64,000 bases of DNA from assembly GCF_014189535.1 (NCBI RefSeq), contig NZ_CP050308.1:2903001-2967000 (forward strand), written 5' to 3'. Made by a program: the position numbers and the translations under genes. Position 1 is the stretch's first letter. Every line of letters begins with the position of its first letter. Below the pieces are notes generated by a model that worked only from the letters and a program-made list of their open reading frames with translations, was not told where the DNA came from and searched no databases. Source of the DNA: Rhizobium lusitanum. Lineage in GTDB: Bacteria > Pseudomonadota > Alphaproteobacteria > Rhizobiales > Rhizobiaceae. Positions 17,562 to 26,219 of the stretch are shown piece after piece.

Positions 17562-18662
17562 TCAGCCTTTCTTGCCGGCGAGCGCATATTTGGCGATCTC
17601 GATCCCCATCGCCTTTTCGACCGAGGGATAGACCGTCGGATCAAGCACACTGGCTGAGAGCGGGATAATGTCCATCGGCACATGCAGGATGAAGACATGC
17701 ATGCCCTCATGCAGCTGTCCGACACTCAGAGGTTCGCCTTCCGGTGACAGTGTGGTGATGACCGAGGGGAATGTCGCCAGGCGCTTACCATCGCTATCCT
17801 CGACGGCCATGTATTCGTTCATCACATGCATGGTCACAGCCTTGTCGCCGCTGCCGACCGTGATGGTGCCGATATCGAAGGCTTCCTTGGTGTAGACGAC
17901 ATCCTTCTTGGCGATGATGCCTTCGGCAAGGATATGCCCGCCGGTCGTCTTGCAGATCGCGTCGATGACGGCGCTGCTGCCCTTCTTTTCGGCGTCGATG
18001 ATCGCTTCGCCAAGCGCTAGCGCCATGGAGATCCCGCCGAGTGCTGCATGGGTGCGGACATAGGAGGCCCGTAGCGGATTGCGGCAGGAGGCGATGAAGC
18101 CGCCGGACTGATCGGAGGCGGCGCGCAGGATCGGAGAGATCTTCGCCGTTGCGCCTTTGACTACCAGCTCGATATAGCGGTTTTCGGCGCGGTTGCCACC
18201 AACGGCGGTCTGGATCATCTGTTCGGGCGAACCGGCCATGCCGATCGAGCCCATGTCGCCGGTCGGATGCGCGCGGATATCGCCCACTGCGTCCACGACC
18301 TTGGTGCCGAGGATGGCGGAAGGTAGCCAGCCGTTCAGCGTCGAGGACTTGCCATTCTGGCCGATGATCAGGCCTGAAAGCTTTTCGCCAAGCTCATCCT
18401 GCAGCAGCTGCACGGCCTTCACGTAATCGATACCCTGCATTTCCCAGGGGGTCGTGGAGGCCGGCGCGCCGATGGCCGCTGCCGTCGCGATCCAGTCGGT
18501 ATCATTGAGCTCGTCGATTGACACCAGTTCCGGCTTGCCGACATTGACGGCGGCATAGCCCAGCATGCGGCCATGATCGGCCCAGCCACCGCCACCGGCG
18601 GCATAAACGGAGCCGCCCTTGACGGCTGCTTCGACATCCTTGGCTACGAGTATGCGTCCCAT
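17562..18662 (-). CDS. DUF917 protein, probable thiohydantoin desulfurase
   Basis: A 366-residue member of the DUF917 (S-methyl-thiohydantoin desulfurase) family: AAGGGGWADHGRMLGYAAV at the N terminus, GKSSTLNGWLPSAI, a DMGSIGMAGSPEQM block and TTGGHILAEGIIAKKDVVYT. In ergothioneine degradation, this step removes sulfur as sulfide from 3-(5-oxo-2-thioxoimidazolidin-4-yl)propionate to give hydantoin-5-propionate. The start at 18662 (MGRILVAKDVE) is preferred; a longer frame to 18788 would overlap the preceding gene. It begins 4 bases after the carbamoylase stop. The presence of this family is the strongest pointer to a sulfur-containing substrate. Confidence 0.82.
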   Translation of the reverse strand: MGRILVAKDVEAAVKGGSVYAAGGGGWADHGRMLGYAAVNVGKPELVSIDELNDTDWIATAAAIGAPASTTPWEMQGIDYVKAVQLLQDELGEKLSGLIIGQNGKSSTLNGWLPSAILGTKVVDAVGDIRAHPTGDMGSIGMAGSPEQMIQTAVGGNRAENRYIELVVKGATAKISPILRAASDQSGGFIASCRNPLRASYVRTHAALGGISMALALGEAIIDAEKKGSSAVIDAICKTTGGHILAEGIIAKKDVVYTKEAFDIGTITVGSGDKAVTMHVMNEYMAVEDSDGKRLATFPSVITTLSPEGEPLSVGQLHEGMHVFILHVPMDIIPLSASVLDPTVYPSVEKAMGIEIAKYALAGKKG

Positions 18663-18666
18663 CCGA

Positions 18667-19941
18667 CTACTCCTGGCTGGTTTTTTGCAGGTTCTTGTCC
18701 ATGTCGCGCACGGCTTCGAACAGCACGGCGGCACCCATGGCGATATCGTCATTCTCGGCCCATTCGTCGGCGCAATGGCTGCGGCCATCCTTGCAGGGCA
18801 CGAAGATCATGGCCGCCGGCGCCACCTTGGCAACCCAGGCGGTATCGTGGCCGGCACCGGATGCCATGCGACGGTGCTTGGCTCCGACCGTCTCGCAGGC
18901 GCGCTCCAGCGTTTCGAGCAGGCCGGCATCGCCCGGCGTCGGGAAATTGTCGGAGACGCGGACAGGCGGCTTGATGGTCACGCCGTAAGCCGTGGCTATC
19001 TTTTGTACCGCGCCGTCGATCCAGGCCAGGAACTGTTCCATGTCCCCCCGGATCTCGGCGCGACCGTCGATCAAAAGCACAACCTTGGACGGCACGACAT
19101 TGGCGGCGTTCGGCTCGATGCGGAATTCGCCCACCGTGGCCGCGAAATGGCCCGGCGTCTTTGCCTGCTCTGTCGCTTGGCTCCGGATATCGAGCACTAG
19201 TTGCGAGGCGGCCACCAGTGCATCGGCGCGCCGGCCCATCGGCGTGGTGCCGGCATGGTCGGCGCGGCCCTCGACAGTGATCTCGATGCGGGTGATGCCG
19301 GCAATGGCGGTGACGATGCCGATATCCCTGTTTTCGGCTTCAAGCACCGGTCCTTGCTCGATATGCAGTTCGAGAAAGCCGGCAAGATCGGGACGCTTCT
19401 GCGCGAGCAGCGTCGCCGGGTCACCGCCGACCTCGGCAATGCCCTGCGCGAGATTGCGGTCGCCGCTCATGCGCGTCAGCCAAGCCTCCGGCAATTGCCC
19501 GGTCATCCCGCGACTGCCGATGCAGGAGACACCGAAGATGCTGACTTCCTCGGCGAGGAAATCGACGATCTCCAGATCGTGATCCAGCTGAATATCCTGA
19601 TCCTTGAGGGAACGAGCGACTTCCAGCGCCGCGATCGTACCGGCAATGCCGTCGAAGCGGCCGCCATCGGGCACGGTGTCGGAATGCGAGCCGACCAGGA
19701 TCGTGCCGAGGCCGGGCTTTGCGCCAGCGCGCCGGCCGATCAGATTGCCGGCGGCGTCCATGCGGGTTTCCAGTCCCGCCGCCTTCATCCGTGCGTCGAT
19801 GTAGGCGCGTCCGTCCAGAAATAGCGGCGAGAAAGCACGGCGGGTCCAGGGGTGATCCGGTTCGGTGATCTTGGCCAGCGCGTCGATATCCTCGGCGATG
19901 CGATCGGCGTTGACGGGCAGGTTGCGCTTCGGTTGGTTCAT
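18667..19941 (-). CDS. M20-family N-carbamoyl-L-amino acid hydrolase (probably N-carbamoyl-L-glutamate)
   Basis: A 424-residue zinc-dependent hydrolase of the hydantoinase/carbamoylase branch of the M20 family. Metal-binding segments are VGSHSDTVPDGGRFDG near residues 84-99, LAEEVSIFGVSCIGS, and LHIEQGPVLE. A dimerisation domain follows with VEGRADHAGTTPMGRRADAL, and SGAGHDTAWVAK is near the C terminus. It would cleave the carbamoyl group (as carbon dioxide and ammonia) from N-carbamoyl-glutamate produced by the preceding gene. Its ATG overlaps the hydantoinase stop by one base (TGATG), so the two are translationally coupled. Confidence 0.88.
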   Translation of the reverse strand: MNQPKRNLPVNADRIAEDIDALAKITEPDHPWTRRAFSPLFLDGRAYIDARMKAAGLETRMDAAGNLIGRRAGAKPGLGTILVGSHSDTVPDGGRFDGIAGTIAALEVARSLKDQDIQLDHDLEIVDFLAEEVSIFGVSCIGSRGMTGQLPEAWLTRMSGDRNLAQGIAEVGGDPATLLAQKRPDLAGFLELHIEQGPVLEAENRDIGIVTAIAGITRIEITVEGRADHAGTTPMGRRADALVAASQLVLDIRSQATEQAKTPGHFAATVGEFRIEPNAANVVPSKVVLLIDGRAEIRGDMEQFLAWIDGAVQKIATAYGVTIKPPVRVSDNFPTPGDAGLLETLERACETVGAKHRRMASGAGHDTAWVAKVAPAAMIFVPCKDGRSHCADEWAENDDIAMGAAVLFEAVRDMDKNLQKTSQE

Positions 19942-21338
19942 CAGGCAGTCTCTCCAGCGATATTCTGGCCAGCAATAATCTGTCGGGGAAGCGGGCGGAC
20001 GAATTTGCCGCTGCCCGGCTCGGCCAGCACTTTGTTTTTGTCAGTAATCTGCTTGCCCCTGAGATAGGTGGCGGACACCGTCCAGGGCAGACGGATGCCG
20101 TTATAGGGGCTCCAACCGACGATATTGTTGCCGCTCGAGGCGGCGTCATAGACGGTCTCGCGTGGTTCCAGCACGACGATATCGGCATCCTTGCCGGGTG
20201 TCAGAGCGCCCTTGATATGGTCGAGACGGAAATGCTTAGCCGGGTTTTCCGCCATCAGCTTCGCCGCCCAGGTGAGCGATATGCCGCGCTCCAGCGCGCC
20301 CTTGACGAAGAGCGGCACCATGACTTCCAGCCCCGGCACGCCAGAGGCATTCGCCAGCATGTCCGGATTGGTCTTGCGGTTTTCCGACCAGCTGACATGG
20401 TCGGTCGAAACCAGCCAGACATTGCCCTCCGCCACTTTGCGCCACAACGTCTCGACTTCGGCGCGTAGGCGGATCGGCGGATTGATCTTCGCCTTGCCGC
20501 CAAGACGCTTCACATCGTTTTCCTCGTCCAGCGTCAGGTAGTGGATGCAGCACTCCACCGTCGCCTCGAAGCCGTCGCGACGGTAGGCGCGAGCAATGTC
20601 GTAGCCGCGTCCGAGTGAGCAATGCACCACATGCGCCGGGCAGGCGGTATTGGCGCCGGTCTCGAAGATCGTGTGCATGGCGAGCAGTTCGGTGATCGGC
20701 GGACGGGAGAGGCCATGGGCGCGATAATCTGTGATGCCACTGGCCTTCACCTGCTCCATGTAGGCGCGAACTGCCTCGTCATCCTCATTGTGCACGCCCG
20801 CCGTCAGTCCGGTCGGTGCGATGGCCGCGAAACAGGCATCGAGCAGGGCAGGCGGGATGCGCGGGAAGCGCTTCGGATCCGTGCCAAAGGTCGAGAACTT
20901 GAAGGCTGCAACGCCGGCCTCGACCATCTCGCGAATACGCGCAGGCCCTTCTTCCGGATCGACCGTGCCATAGAGCGCGAAGTCGACGCGGGCCTGCGGC
21001 GAAGCATGATCAACCTTCTTCTTCACGGCTGCAGCCGAGCAGACGAGATTGCCCTCGTCATAGGGCATGTCGACAATGGTGGTGACGCCGCCGGCGGCGG
21101 CAGAGCGTGTCGACCAGATGAAATCTTCCTGATCTTTCTGGGAGAGCGAATGCACCTGCGCGTCGATAGCGCCGGGCAGGATCAGCGCCTTGCCGAGCAG
21201 ATGCCGCTCATGCGCTTGTGGGGGCACGCCGATGCCGATCTCGGCGATCTTGCCGTCGCGCACGGCGACATAGCCCTGCTCCACGATGCGGTCCGGCAGA
21301 ACCACCGTGCCCTGCAGAACGAGATCGAAGTCAGCCAT
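19941..21338 (-). CDS. cyclic amidohydrolase, hydantoinase/dihydropyrimidinase family
   Basis: A 465-residue amidohydrolase that would open the hydantoin ring of hydantoin-5-propionate to N-carbamoyl-glutamate. The N-terminal strand ends in PGAIDAQVHSLSQ, so the first metal position of the usual H-x-H is Gln (Q-x-H), as in some dihydroorotase/allantoinase subgroups. The carboxylated Lys (AAFKFSTFG), HNEDDEA, VVHCSLGRG and STDHVSW motifs are intact. The ATG at 21338 (MADFDL) is favoured over 21344 because GGAGAG is then properly spaced. It is the second gene of the operon, 15 bases after the lyase. Confidence 0.88.
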   Translation of the reverse strand: MADFDLVLQGTVVLPDRIVEQGYVAVRDGKIAEIGIGVPPQAHERHLLGKALILPGAIDAQVHSLSQKDQEDFIWSTRSAAAGGVTTIVDMPYDEGNLVCSAAAVKKKVDHASPQARVDFALYGTVDPEEGPARIREMVEAGVAAFKFSTFGTDPKRFPRIPPALLDACFAAIAPTGLTAGVHNEDDEAVRAYMEQVKASGITDYRAHGLSRPPITELLAMHTIFETGANTACPAHVVHCSLGRGYDIARAYRRDGFEATVECCIHYLTLDEENDVKRLGGKAKINPPIRLRAEVETLWRKVAEGNVWLVSTDHVSWSENRKTNPDMLANASGVPGLEVMVPLFVKGALERGISLTWAAKLMAENPAKHFRLDHIKGALTPGKDADIVVLEPRETVYDAASSGNNIVGWSPYNGIRLPWTVSATYLRGKQITDKNKVLAEPGSGKFVRPLPRQIIAGQNIAGETA

Positions 21339-21353
21339 ACCCATTCTCTCCGT

Positions 21354-22937
21354 TCAGATCGTCACTGTATCGCGATAAAGCCGTTCTTCGACCCGTTCCA
21401 GCGAACCGAGGGCAAAGAAATCATCATAAGCGAGGATCGGTTGATGGGCGATCATCTCGGACACGAAGGCCTCCGAGGCCAGTTCCTCCTCGATAGCTTC
21501 GACCTCGGCTGACAGCGGCCGGTCGACCTCGTAGAAGTCGGCATGTTTGCGCACGACGTCGTAGAGCATGCGGGCAACCCCTTCCGGCCTGTCGCCGAGA
21601 ATATCGATCGCCTGTGCAGAGAGCAGGGCTTCCAGCGCGGCGAGGCGTTTCAGCGCGCGCATCTGCCGATCGAAGCGTTCGATGACCAACGGCAGGAAGG
21701 CGGCCTCGTCCTCCATGCCGCCGGCAACCACCAGCGACTGCGCCGAGACCGGATTGGACATGGACAGCACCCGCGAAAAGATCTCGCCGGCAAGCTTGAT
21801 GATCGGGCCAAAGCCGGTGGCGATCTTGCCCTCAGGCACAAGATTGACCGGCAGGCCGCGCCGCTGGCCGTTGCCGAGCAGGACACAGTGGTTGAAGGCA
21901 TTGCGTGCCGCATGCGCCATGCAGATGACGGCGGCCTCGAGCAGGATGGTGACGTCGAGCGGCAGCGAGCCGCCGGAGGTCATGACGCGTCCGTCGACAA
22001 TGACGGGATTGTCGTCTGAGCGACCGGTTGCCGCCAATATTTTGTGGCCGGCGGTCAGGAGATTCTCGATCACCGCGCCGTAGACCTGGCCGATCATGCG
22101 CAGGCTCAACGGGTCCTGTACATGCGTCGTGACCGGCCATGGCCATTCGTCCGAGGCGTTGCAGAGCCATGCGCCGATCAGGGCTTCCCGCGCGGTACCG
22201 ACATGGCGCACGGCATACCAGGGATCGCGCGATGCGCCGAGCGCACCGGCCGCCATCATGCTGGTTGCCAGCAGCACCCGGATCGAGGAGGCGGCATTGC
22301 GGGTGGTTTCGGCAGCGGCCGCGAAGCTCACGGCATTGACGCTGAGCGAGGCCAGGCTGTCGCGCGGTAGCATCTTGACCGGCTCGATGCCGGCTGCGGT
22401 AAAGGCATCGGCCGCCTGCATGCGCCGGCCGCGATAGACAGCCTCGCCGACCCCGGTCAGCACCGCACCGATCTGGCCCATCAGGCCGATATCGGCGCAG
22501 CCGATCGAGCCGGTGCGGCGCACGACAGGGATGACATCCGTGTGGAGAAGCTGGAGATAGGCGTCGATCAGCCCGGGCGAGCAGCCGACCTTGCCGGTCA
22601 GTGCCGTATTGACACGGATGGCCATGGCATTGCGCACGACGGACATGGAAAAGGGTGAGCCGGTGCCGAAGTGATGGGCGCGCACCAGGCCGAGATTGAA
22701 GGTGTCGAGGTCTTCCGGCGACCACTCCACATCCTTCATCGCCCCGACGCCGGTGGTCGAACCATAGACGGGCATGCCGGACTGGATGGTGTTTTCGAGA
22801 ACTTCGCGCGCCGCATGCACCCGCGCCATGCCGCTTTCCGACGCCGAGGGCACAGCGACGCCCGCGCCGATCCGCACCAGATCGCTGAACCCCAGGGGGT
22901 GCCCGGTGAGTTCGATGCCGGATTTCTGGCGCTCCAT
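21354..22937 (-). CDS. HAL-family lyase lacking MIO, probable ergothionase
   Basis: A 527-residue member of the aromatic amino acid lyase superfamily that would be called hutH. The catalytic-Tyr loop YGSTTGVG (residues 58-65) is kept. The cofactor-forming motif is not: where histidine ammonia-lyase has GSVG-ASG-DL, this protein has GSIG-CAD-IG (143-151), so the MIO prosthetic group cannot form. Ergothionase eliminates trimethylamine from ergothioneine by acid-base catalysis without MIO, giving thiourocanate. The ATG at 22937 has AAAAGGAG before it; the longer frame to 23102 is not used. It is the first gene of the operon. Confidence 0.82.
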   Translation of the reverse strand: MERQKSGIELTGHPLGFSDLVRIGAGVAVPSASESGMARVHAAREVLENTIQSGMPVYGSTTGVGAMKDVEWSPEDLDTFNLGLVRAHHFGTGSPFSMSVVRNAMAIRVNTALTGKVGCSPGLIDAYLQLLHTDVIPVVRRTGSIGCADIGLMGQIGAVLTGVGEAVYRGRRMQAADAFTAAGIEPVKMLPRDSLASLSVNAVSFAAAAETTRNAASSIRVLLATSMMAAGALGASRDPWYAVRHVGTAREALIGAWLCNASDEWPWPVTTHVQDPLSLRMIGQVYGAVIENLLTAGHKILAATGRSDDNPVIVDGRVMTSGGSLPLDVTILLEAAVICMAHAARNAFNHCVLLGNGQRRGLPVNLVPEGKIATGFGPIIKLAGEIFSRVLSMSNPVSAQSLVVAGGMEDEAAFLPLVIERFDRQMRALKRLAALEALLSAQAIDILGDRPEGVARMLYDVVRKHADFYEVDRPLSAEVEAIEEELASEAFVSEMIAHQPILAYDDFFALGSLERVEERLYRDTVTI

Positions 22938-22984
22938 CTTCGCTGGTCTCCTTTTCCGCAAGGCTATGCGAGCATCATCTCTAA

Positions 22985-22996
22985 TGGGATATCCCA
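22985..22996. promoter_or_regulatory. 12-base palindrome upstream of the ergothionase-like gene
   Basis: TGGGATATCCCA is a perfect palindrome 48 bases before the lyase start codon, in the region shared with the divergent cupin gene. It is a reasonable operator for an unlinked repressor, since no regulator gene is beside the operon. Confidence 0.4.
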
Positions 22997-23160
22997 AATA
23001 GCGAACACCTGTCGCGCCGCGCATGAAAAAGCACACGCAAAACATGCTGCGGCACCGCCGAGGACACATTATAGCTGAAAGCGGGCGTGCAGGATTGACC
23101 AATAGGTAGCGCGACCGTTTTCATACCGAAGCATCCGTCCAATCTCAGAAGATCATCAAG

Positions 23161-23493
23161 ATGAAAATTCCGGAACTCGCTTTCACGACAACGAATTGGG
23201 ATGAGGTTCCCGCGACCAGGCACGAGGGCGAGAGCGGCCATGCACTTTGGCGGACATTGAATATCGGAGACATCCGCATCCGGGTTGTCGAATACACGCC
23301 CGGCTATGTCGCCGACCACTGGTGCGATCGCGGTCACGTTATCTACGTGCTCGAGGGAGAATTGATCTCGGAGCTGAAGGACGGGCGAGTCTCGGTCCTG
23401 ACGAAGGGTACGGGCTATCAGGTGTCCGATTTCGGCGATGCCGCGCATCGTTCGTCAACAAAGACAGGCGCCAAGCTGTTCATCGTCGACTGA
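23161..23493 (+). CDS. DHCW-motif cupin-fold protein
   Basis: A 110-residue single-domain cupin with the YVADHWCDRGHVIYVLEGEL segment that names the DHCW-type family, and a G-Y-Q-V-S-D-F-G-D-A-A-H second cupin motif containing a metal-ligand His. No enzyme activity has been assigned to this family. It is divergent from the putative ergothioneine operon with a 223-base shared upstream region, so co-regulation is possible but its role in that pathway is speculative. AGAAG is the only, weak, ribosome binding site. Confidence 0.85.
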   Translation: MKIPELAFTTTNWDEVPATRHEGESGHALWRTLNIGDIRIRVVEYTPGYVADHWCDRGHVIYVLEGELISELKDGRVSVLTKGTGYQVSDFGDAAHRSSTKTGAKLFIVD

Positions 23494-23558
23494 CGGGGAA
23501 GCCTCTCGACGTGAGCCAGATGTGTGCTGCGACCCCGATCCGGGGCCGCTGAAACGGA

Positions 23559-25133
23559 TTAGCTCAGATGCCAGGCCAGATAGAGAAGCGAGAGCGCGAT
23601 AATCCACAATGCCAGGCGGCCGGACCGGCTGTGCTTGGCCTCCGCCTTGCCGATCGCCTCTGCGGTCTGCGGGTCGAAACGTACGCCGTTTTCGCTCATA
23701 TGCAGCAGCTCGTGATGGAATTTCTCGGTCTTGGCGGCGATTTCAGGGAGAGCCTCTGCAAGCTTCACGGCTGCTTTTAAACCGTCCTTGAGGTCGGTTA
23801 CGATGCGCTTGGGTCCGAGATTGGTGCGGATCCAGTCGCCGACGACCGGTTCGGACGCCTTCCACATGTTGAAGCGCGGATTGAGCATGCGCGCCACGCC
23901 CTCGACCACGACCATGGTCTTTTGCAGCATGACCAGCTCCGGCCGCGTCTCCATGTCGAAGAGTTGGGTTACTTCAAAGAGCAGTGTCAAGAGCTTGCCC
24001 ATGGAGATCGTCTCGGCCGGCTGGCCGTGGATCGGCTCGCCGATGGCGCGGATCGCCTGCGCGAAACTCTCGGTATTGTGATGCGCCGGCACGTAGCCGG
24101 CCTCGAAATGCACCTCGGCGACGCGGATATAGTCGCGGGTGATGAAGCCGTAGAGGATTTCCGCGAGGAAGCGGCGTTCCTTTTTTCCGAGCCGCCCGAC
24201 GATGCCCATGTCGACGGCGACGATCATGCCGGTCGCGTCGACGAAGAGATTGCCGGGATGCATGTCGGCATGAAAGAAGCCGTCGCGCAGTGTATGCCGG
24301 AGGAAGGACTGGATCAGCGTGTCGGCGAGCGTGTTGAGGTCGTGGCCGGCGGCCTTCAGGCCCTCGACATCGGACATCTTGACGCCGTCGATCCACTCCA
24401 TGGTGATGACGTCGCGGCCGGTACGTTCCCAATCGACCTTGGGGACGCGGAAGCCCGGATCCTTCTCGGTGTTCTCGGCGATCTCCGAAAGGGCCGCAGC
24501 CTCCAGCCGCAGATCCATCTCGACCTTGGTCGTCTGCTCCAGCGTCCGCGTCACCTCGACGGGCCGCAATCGGCGGCTCGATGGCAGGAAACGCTCCTGC
24601 AGATGGGCGACGAGATACATCGCCTGGATATCATTGCCGAAGCGCTGGCGAACGCCGGGGCGGATCACCTTGACGGCAACACGCTTGCGGCCCTCTGGTG
24701 TCTCGACTTCGGCCGGGTGTACCTGCGCGATGGAGGCAGCCGCAATCGGTTCGCCAAAGCTTACATAAAGCTCGTCGATCGTGCGGCCGAGTGAGCCTTC
24801 GATCGATGATTTTGCCGCCGCATGCGGAAAGAACGCCATGCTGTCCTGCAACTGCGACAGGTCGTTGGCCATATCGACACCGACCACATCGGGCCGGGTT
24901 GCCAGGAACTGGCCGATCTTCACATAGGAAGGTCCTAGCCGCTCGACGGCCTTGGCGAGCCGGTCGCTGCGTGCCTGGCTCTTGGCGCGCTTGCGGGCAA
25001 ACATGCCGACAAAGGATTTCGCAAAGCTGATGGATGGCGGCAGGCCTTCCGAAGGAAGCGAGATGACCACGCCTTCGCGCACCAGCACCCAGCCGACCCG
25101 CAGAAGGCTGAAATATGCGTTGAAAGCACTCAT
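23559..25133 (-). CDS. ubiB: ubiquinone biosynthesis protein UbiB (atypical kinase)
   Basis: A 524-residue ABC1/ADCK-family protein needed for ubiquinone biosynthesis, acting at the inner membrane. The family-specific KxGQ motif is visible in SYVKIGQFLATRPD (about residues 70-84), followed by an A-rich loop (IAAASIAQVH), VAVKVIRPGV, HADMHPGNLF and VAVDMGIVGRL. One or two hydrophobic segments form the C terminus (LALWIIALSLLYLAW). It follows ubiE by 62 bases on the same strand. The ubiE-ubiB pair next to mutM and dnaA is conserved in Rhizobiales. Confidence 0.96.
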   Translation of the reverse strand: MSAFNAYFSLLRVGWVLVREGVVISLPSEGLPPSISFAKSFVGMFARKRAKSQARSDRLAKAVERLGPSYVKIGQFLATRPDVVGVDMANDLSQLQDSMAFFPHAAAKSSIEGSLGRTIDELYVSFGEPIAAASIAQVHPAEVETPEGRKRVAVKVIRPGVRQRFGNDIQAMYLVAHLQERFLPSSRRLRPVEVTRTLEQTTKVEMDLRLEAAALSEIAENTEKDPGFRVPKVDWERTGRDVITMEWIDGVKMSDVEGLKAAGHDLNTLADTLIQSFLRHTLRDGFFHADMHPGNLFVDATGMIVAVDMGIVGRLGKKERRFLAEILYGFITRDYIRVAEVHFEAGYVPAHHNTESFAQAIRAIGEPIHGQPAETISMGKLLTLLFEVTQLFDMETRPELVMLQKTMVVVEGVARMLNPRFNMWKASEPVVGDWIRTNLGPKRIVTDLKDGLKAAVKLAEALPEIAAKTEKFHHELLHMSENGVRFDPQTAEAIGKAEAKHSRSGRLALWIIALSLLYLAWHLS

Positions 25134-25195
25134 CGGGTCTCAAAATCTCGCAGGATGGCAACCGAAAGCCGCGTCATATTCTTCGGTATCATGCG

Positions 25196-25972
25196 TCAGA
25201 GCTTCCAGCCGGAGTGCAGGGCGGCAATGCCGCCGGTATAGTTGGTGAAGTTCACGCGCGAAAAGCCGGCTTCGCGGATCATCGTCGCGAAATCTTGCTG
25301 GTTCGGGAATTTACGGATCGATTCCACCAGGTACTGATAGGGCTCGGCGTCGCCGGTAATCGCCTTGCCGAATTGCGGAATGGCATTGAAGGACCACGCC
25401 TCGTAGACGCGGTCGAGCAACGGCAGGTCGACCTCGGAAAATTCCAGCACGAGCAGCCGGCCGCCACGCTTCAGCACGCGATGGGCTTCCTTCAGCGCCA
25501 CGTCGATGCGCGGCACATTGCGGATGCCGAAGGCGATCGTATAGGCGTCGAAGGAGTTGGGCTCGAAGGGCAGTTCCTCGGCATTGGCCTCGACGAAGGT
25601 GAGGTTGTCGCTAAGCTTCTTCTTCGCTGCGCGCTCAGCGCCGACACCGAGCATCGAGCCATTGATATCGAGCACGGTCGCATGCGCCAGCCGGTTGGAA
25701 GCTTCGACGATGCGGAAGGCGATGTCGCCCGTGCCGCCGGCGACATCGAGGACCTTATAGCCCTGATCCTTGCGCGGATTGAGCGACGAGATCATTGCAT
25801 CCTTCCAGACCCGGTGGAGGCCCATGGACATGACGTCGTTCATGATGTCGTAGCGTTTGGCAACCTTGTGGAACACCTCGTTGACGAGGCCCTGCTTCTC
25901 GCCATCGGCGACCTCGCGGAAGCCATAGGACGTTTCCATGCCGCCATCGGCGGAGATGCGGCTTTCTGCCAT
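25196..25972 (-). CDS. ubiE: ubiquinone/menaquinone C-methyltransferase UbiE
   Basis: A 258-residue class I SAM methyltransferase that performs the C-methylation step of ubiquinone biosynthesis. SAM-binding motif I is [15 protein letters not shown] (about residues 74-88). The UbiE signature appears as [17 protein letters not shown] near the N terminus and [29 protein letters not shown] in the second half. It heads the ubiE-ubiB pair and is divergent from mutM. A Rhizobium-type repeat fills most of the gap between the two. Confidence 0.97.
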   Translation of the reverse strand: MAESRISADGGMETSYGFREVADGEKQGLVNEVFHKVAKRYDIMNDVMSMGLHRVWKDAMISSLNPRKDQGYKVLDVAGGTGDIAFRIVEASNRLAHATVLDINGSMLGVGAERAAKKKLSDNLTFVEANAEELPFEPNSFDAYTIAFGIRNVPRIDVALKEAHRVLKRGGRLLVLEFSEVDLPLLDRVYEAWSFNAIPQFGKAITGDAEPYQYLVESIRKFPNQQDFATMIREAGFSRVNFTNYTGGIAALHSGWKL

Positions 25973-25990
25973 CAGCTCAACTCCGTTACA

Positions 25991-26095
25991 CTACAGCGCC
26001 GCACGTCGCATGTGACGCGCAAAGGTCGCTGTAGCACTTTAAATCTGCTGCATAATTTTATCCTCAAATCGATTCCGATTTAAGGAATTATGCAG
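25991..26095. repeat. Rhizobium-type double palindrome
   Basis: Two imperfect palindromes in tandem between ubiE and mutM. The first runs 25991-26034 with CTACAGCG / CGCTGTAG arms. The second runs 26048-26095 with CTGCATAATT / AATTATGCAG arms around an AT-rich centre. The pair resembles an intergenic repeat found in many copies in Rhizobium genomes. It may act as a transcript end or mRNA structure. Confidence 0.65.
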
Positions 26096-26219
26096 TAATC
26101 CGCGGCGGACCATGGCGAAATGGCGTTTGCCACGCTATCTCATCAGCCAGGTCACCGGCCGCAATGCCCTTGGGCTATAGCCCAGATCATAAGCGGTTGA
26201 AACATAAAGATGGATAGAG

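Noticed and set aside
21354..23102. Calling the HAL-like gene hutH and the HutU-like gene hutU (histidine degradation)
   Set aside because: The MIO motif is absent, hutI/hutG/hutF are missing and a DUF917 desulfurase plus hydantoinase and carbamoylase are in the same operon.
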